Part shown: positions 61,119 to 64,000 of the stretch, piece by piece
Layout of the letters: the number at the start of each line of letters is the position of its first letter
How positions within the stretch are numbered: the first letter of the stretch is position 1
From: Chitinophaga silvatica
Lineage (GTDB): Bacteria; Bacteroidota; Bacteroidia; Chitinophagales; Chitinophagaceae
Assembly: GCF_003419895.1 (NCBI RefSeq)
Contig: NZ_QPMM01000006.1
Location: 186,001 to 250,000, forward strand
DNA length: 64,000 nucleotides
Reading direction: 5' to 3'
Notes under the pieces: generated by a model
Databases searched by the model: none
What the model was told of the DNA's origin: nothing
Seen by the model: only the letters and a program-made list of their open reading frames with translations
Program-made: the position numbers and the translations under genes

Positions 61119-64000
61119 TTAGGCATGGGCTGCATGAGCGGTTGATGTTTCTGTTTCTTCTTCCTCCTCATCGTCGTGCGATTTGTTACCTCTGCGGGAG
61201 AAGAAAGTATACATTGCCGGAATTACATATAGTGTAAGTACCAGCGAGAAAACTATACCACCTACGATTACTATACCTAATGGGATACGGCTGGTAGCCG
61301 CAGCTCCAAGTGATAAGGCAATTGGCAAAGCACCCAGGGCCATTGCCAGACTTGTCATCAAAATTGGTCGCAAACGTAGCGATGATGCTGTTATTACTGC
61401 ATCAGCCTTATTCATGCCACTATCTCTCTGATGGTTGGCAAATTCCACGATCAGGATACCGTTCTTAGTAACCAACCCTATCAGCATAATTACCCCAATC
61501 TGAGAGAAGATATTCCAGGTCTGATCAAAGACCCATAATGAAAGCAACGCACCTGCAAAGGCCAGTGGCACCGTTAGCATGATGATCAATGGATCTATCC
61601 AGCTTTCAAATTGTGCTGCCAGTACAAGATAAATCAATACCAGTGCTAAGCCCAGTGCGAACATAGTATTTGAGCCACTTTCGGCATAGTCACGGGATGA
61701 ACCTGATAATGCAGTCTGGAATGAATCGTTTAGTACACCCTCTTTTTGCAATTTGTTGTAAATACGATACATCTCATTAATACCATCTCCAATAGTTTTA
61801 CCAGGCGCTAAGCCTGCAGAAACAGTAGCAGATTTATACCTGTTGAAGTGATAAATAATTGGCGGGCTGGTTTCTTCTTCAATAGTAACCACGTTATCTA
61901 ACTGAATAGCATCTCCATTATTATTCCTGACATACAGATTTTGTAAATCCGTCGGATCATCTCTGTCTGCACGGAACACCTGCCCCATTACCTGGTATTG
62001 TTTACCATTTCTGATAAAGTATCCATAGCGCAGATTACTGAGGGCCAGCTGTAATGTTTGTGAAATATCCTGTACAGATACTCCTAACTGAGTGGCTTTA
62101 TCACGATTAATATGGATTCTTAATTCAGGCTTATTAAATTTTAAATCCACATCTGTACCCTGAAACACCGGGCTGCTACTAACTTCCTCCATGAATTTCG
62201 GAAGTACAGAGGTTAATGTATCGAAGTTGATATTTTCGAGCACAAACGATACCGGCAAGCCACCACGGCGTCCTACCTGGATTGTCTGTTGTTCTATGGC
62301 AAATACTTTACCTTCCGGGAACCTACTCATATTCCTGTTTACCATATTCACAACATCCTTTTGCGAACGGGTTCGTTCGTTAGGTTCGTTGAGCATTACG
62401 TTGGCAAAAGCTGTATTTACAGCGCCGGAACCACTGAAGCCGGGAGAAGTAACGCTTAAGATAATTTTTTTCTCCGGAATAGAGTCGACCATGAATTTGG
62501 TGAGCCTGTCGACATAACTATCCATGTAGTCGTAAGCCGTACCTTCCGGAGTAGTGATAGACAGGCGGAAAGTGCTTCTGTCTTCGATTGGAGCCAATTC
62601 GGCCGGTAAGGTTCTGAACAGGAAATAGATCATTACCAGACAGGCAGTAATAATTAATCCGGCTATCCAACGGAAATGCATAAACGCTTCCAATGAGCTT
62701 TTATAGCCATCTTCCATCCAACGGAAGAAAGGTTCTGTTTTCAGATAGAACCATCCGTGAGTATGAGTTTTACGACCAAGTTTAACGTTTAGTACCGGTG
62801 TGAGTGTTAAGGATACAAAAGCAGAGATCAATACAGCACCCGCAACCACGATACCAAATTCACGGAATAGCTGTCCAACGAATCCCTGTAGGAATATGAT
62901 AGGCAGGAATACGAAAGCGAGGGTGATAGAGGTAGCAATTACGGCGAAGAAGATTTCTTCGGAGCCTTCTCTGGCTGCTCTCATGCGCGGCATTCCGGCT
63001 TCAATTTTCTTATAGATATTTTCCGTAACCACAATACCGTCATCCACTACCAGACCGGTTGCCAGTACAATGGCCAGGAGGGTCAGGATATTGATGGTAA
63101 ATCCGCAGGCATACATGATAAAGAAAGCACCGATCAGCGATACCGGAATATCGATTAGTGGGCGTAAAGCCATCAGCCAGTCACGGAAGAACAGGTATAC
63201 AATTATGATAACCAGGGTTAATGCAATGATTAAAGTTTCCTCCACTTCCTCAATAGATTTTTTGATGAAGCGGGTATTATCCATTGCAATATTTACTGTA
63301 AAGTCGTCGGGAATATCTTTTTTAAGTTGATTATAGCGTTTGTAGAATTCATCTGCGATGGCTACATAGTTGGAGCCAGGTTGAGGAATCAGGGCGAGTG
63401 AAATCATCGGAATACCGGATTCTTTCAGGATAGTTTCCTCATTTTCAGGGCCTAGTACAGCCTGGCCAATATCGCGGATCCGGATTTCGCTACCATTGAT
63501 ATTGCGGATAATAAGATTATTGAAATCATCTTCCGTAACTAGGCGGCCGAAGGTACGCACAGTAAAGTCGGTAGCATTACCGGCGATTTTACCGGAAGGC
63601 AGTTCCACGTTCTCGCGTTGCAGGGCAGATTGCACATCGCCAGGTGTTAAGCGATAGGAAGATAATCTGGCGGGGTCCATCCAGATACGCATAGCGTATT
63701 TTTTTTCACCCCAGATTTGAATGGCACTAACGCCGGGAATAGTCTGAAGTTTTTCCAGTAGCACGTTGGTACCGTATTCAGTTACTTCGAGCTGATTACG
63801 TGTATTACTCTGTACGGTCATGGAGATGATCGCATCGGAGTTTGCATCCTGTTTGGATACCACAGGAGGAGCATCGATATCGGGAGGCAGACTACGGAGG
63901 GCCTGGGAAACCTTATCTCGTACATCGTTGGTGGCGCCTTCGAGGTCCTGACCCAGTTCGAATTCTACGGTGATATTGCTACTTCCCTGGCTGCTGCTGG
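61119..64000 (-). CDS. RND efflux transporter, HAE1 family (5' end outside window)
   Basis: Inner-membrane proton/drug antiporter (AcrB type). 960 codons are visible of about 1,040-1,060 expected; the frame remains open to the right window edge, so the true start lies beyond 64000. The proton-relay aspartates are present in the TM4 motif (ATGLVVDDGIVVTENIYKK), and the second-half motifs FALGLALVLIYLVLAAQFESW and LIGLVTKNGILIVEFA are typical. The last 20 residues are Glu/Thr/His-rich. Together with TolC it forms a pump; the membrane-fusion protein would be upstream of the window edge. Confidence 0.93.
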   Translation of the reverse strand, partial: SSSQGSSNITVEFELGQDLEGATNDVRDKVSQALRSLPPDIDAPPVVSKQDANSDAIISMTVQSNTRNQLEVTEYGTNVLLEKLQTIPGVSAIQIWGEKKYAMRIWMDPARLSSYRLTPGDVQSALQRENVELPSGKIAGNATDFTVRTFGRLVTEDDFNNLIIRNINGSEIRIRDIGQAVLGPENEETILKESGIPMISLALIPQPGSNYVAIADEFYKRYNQLKKDIPDDFTVNIAMDNTRFIKKSIEEVEETLIIALTLVIIIVYLFFRDWLMALRPLIDIPVSLIGAFFIMYACGFTINILTLLAIVLATGLVVDDGIVVTENIYKKIEAGMPRMRAAREGSEEIFFAVIATSITLAFVFLPIIFLQGFVGQLFREFGIVVAGAVLISAFVSLTLTPVLNVKLGRKTHTHGWFYLKTEPFFRWMEDGYKSSLEAFMHFRWIAGLIITACLVMIYFLFRTLPAELAPIEDRSTFRLSITTPEGTAYDYMDSYVDRLTKFMVDSIPEKKIILSVTSPGFSGSGAVNTAFANVMLNEPNERTRSQKDVVNMVNRNMSRFPEGKVFAIEQQTIQVGRRGGLPVSFVLENINFDTLTSVLPKFMEEVSSSPVFQGTDVDLKFNKPELRIHINRDKATQLGVSVQDISQTLQLALSNLRYGYFIRNGKQYQVMGQVFRADRDDPTDLQNLYVRNNNGDAIQLDNVVTIEEETSPPIIYHFNRYKSATVSAGLAPGKTIGDGINEMYRIYNKLQKEGVLNDSFQTALSGSSRDYAESGSNTMFALGLALVLIYLVLAAQFESWIDPLIIMLTVPLAFAGALLSLWVFDQTWNIFSQIGVIMLIGLVTKNGILIVEFANHQRDSGMNKADAVITASSLRLRPILMTSLAMALGALPIALSLGAAATSRIPLGIVIVGGIVFSLVLTLYVIPAMYTFFSRRGNKSHDDEEEEETETSTAHAAHA

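Overview
The window looks like chromosomal DNA of a Bacteroidota species, most likely of the order Chitinophagales (inference from gene content, not a database match). Supporting signs are a SusC/SusD pair, an Oar-like TonB receptor, many Bacteroidota-type families (DUF3078, DUF2490, PepSY-like, YcxB-like, geranylgeranylglyceryl-phosphate synthase), almost no Shine-Dalgarno sequences, and promoters of the Bacteroidota form TTTG-N19/20-TAnnTTTG. Base composition is moderately AT-rich throughout. I see no rRNA, tRNA, CRISPR array, prophage or insertion sequence.

Layout. 1-4.3 kb: 3' part of mfd, a SIMPL-domain protein, and a small AT-rich accessory locus with a frameshifted membrane-protein gene. 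4.3-12.5 kb (minus strand): Oar-like receptor, lipoprotein, gyrB, AsmA-like protein. 12.6-19 kb: AraC regulator with a cysteine cluster, PepSY-like protein, ileS, and a DksA-like protein with a histone-H1-like tail. 19-27.2 kb: glycosyltransferase/HAD fusion and MsbA-like ABC exporter, rbfA, LolC/E-like permease, half a transketolase, a MraY/WecA-type transferase, frr. 27.3-32.4 kb: DMT exporter, PPK2, mscL, DUF3078 barrel, scpA overlapping a second AraC gene. 32.4-36.1 kb: pirin, YceI, nitroreductase, OsmC and second pirin, which reads as a redox or electrophile-stress cluster. 36.2-45 kb: HAD phosphatase, coiled-coil protein, PAS protein, flavin/[2Fe-2S] reductase, dxs, a LytS/LytTR pair, GGGP synthase. 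45.2-50 kb: B12-dependent ribonucleotide reductase and two small envelope proteins. 50.7-64 kb: DUF2490 protein, SusD, SusC, GNAT, PRPP-synthetase paralogue, two secreted proteins, TolC, and an RND pump running off the right end.

Most notable signals. (1) The two pirin genes share a two-half-site operator/promoter at identical spacing, implying one regulator, plausibly the adjacent AraC protein. (2) A GpgS-like glycosyltransferase is fused to a SerB-like HAD domain whose nucleophilic Asp is Asn. (3) IleRS carries the swapped GIHH motif instead of HIGH, the form linked to mupirocin hyper-resistance. (4) Three long imperfect palindromes (about 30571-30659, 34605-34799, 50214-50544) look like REP/MITE-type elements. 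(5) Three intergenic promoter-plus-terminator units contain no long reading frame and are candidate small RNAs. Promoters, terminators and RNAs were found by eye, without folding or profile searches.
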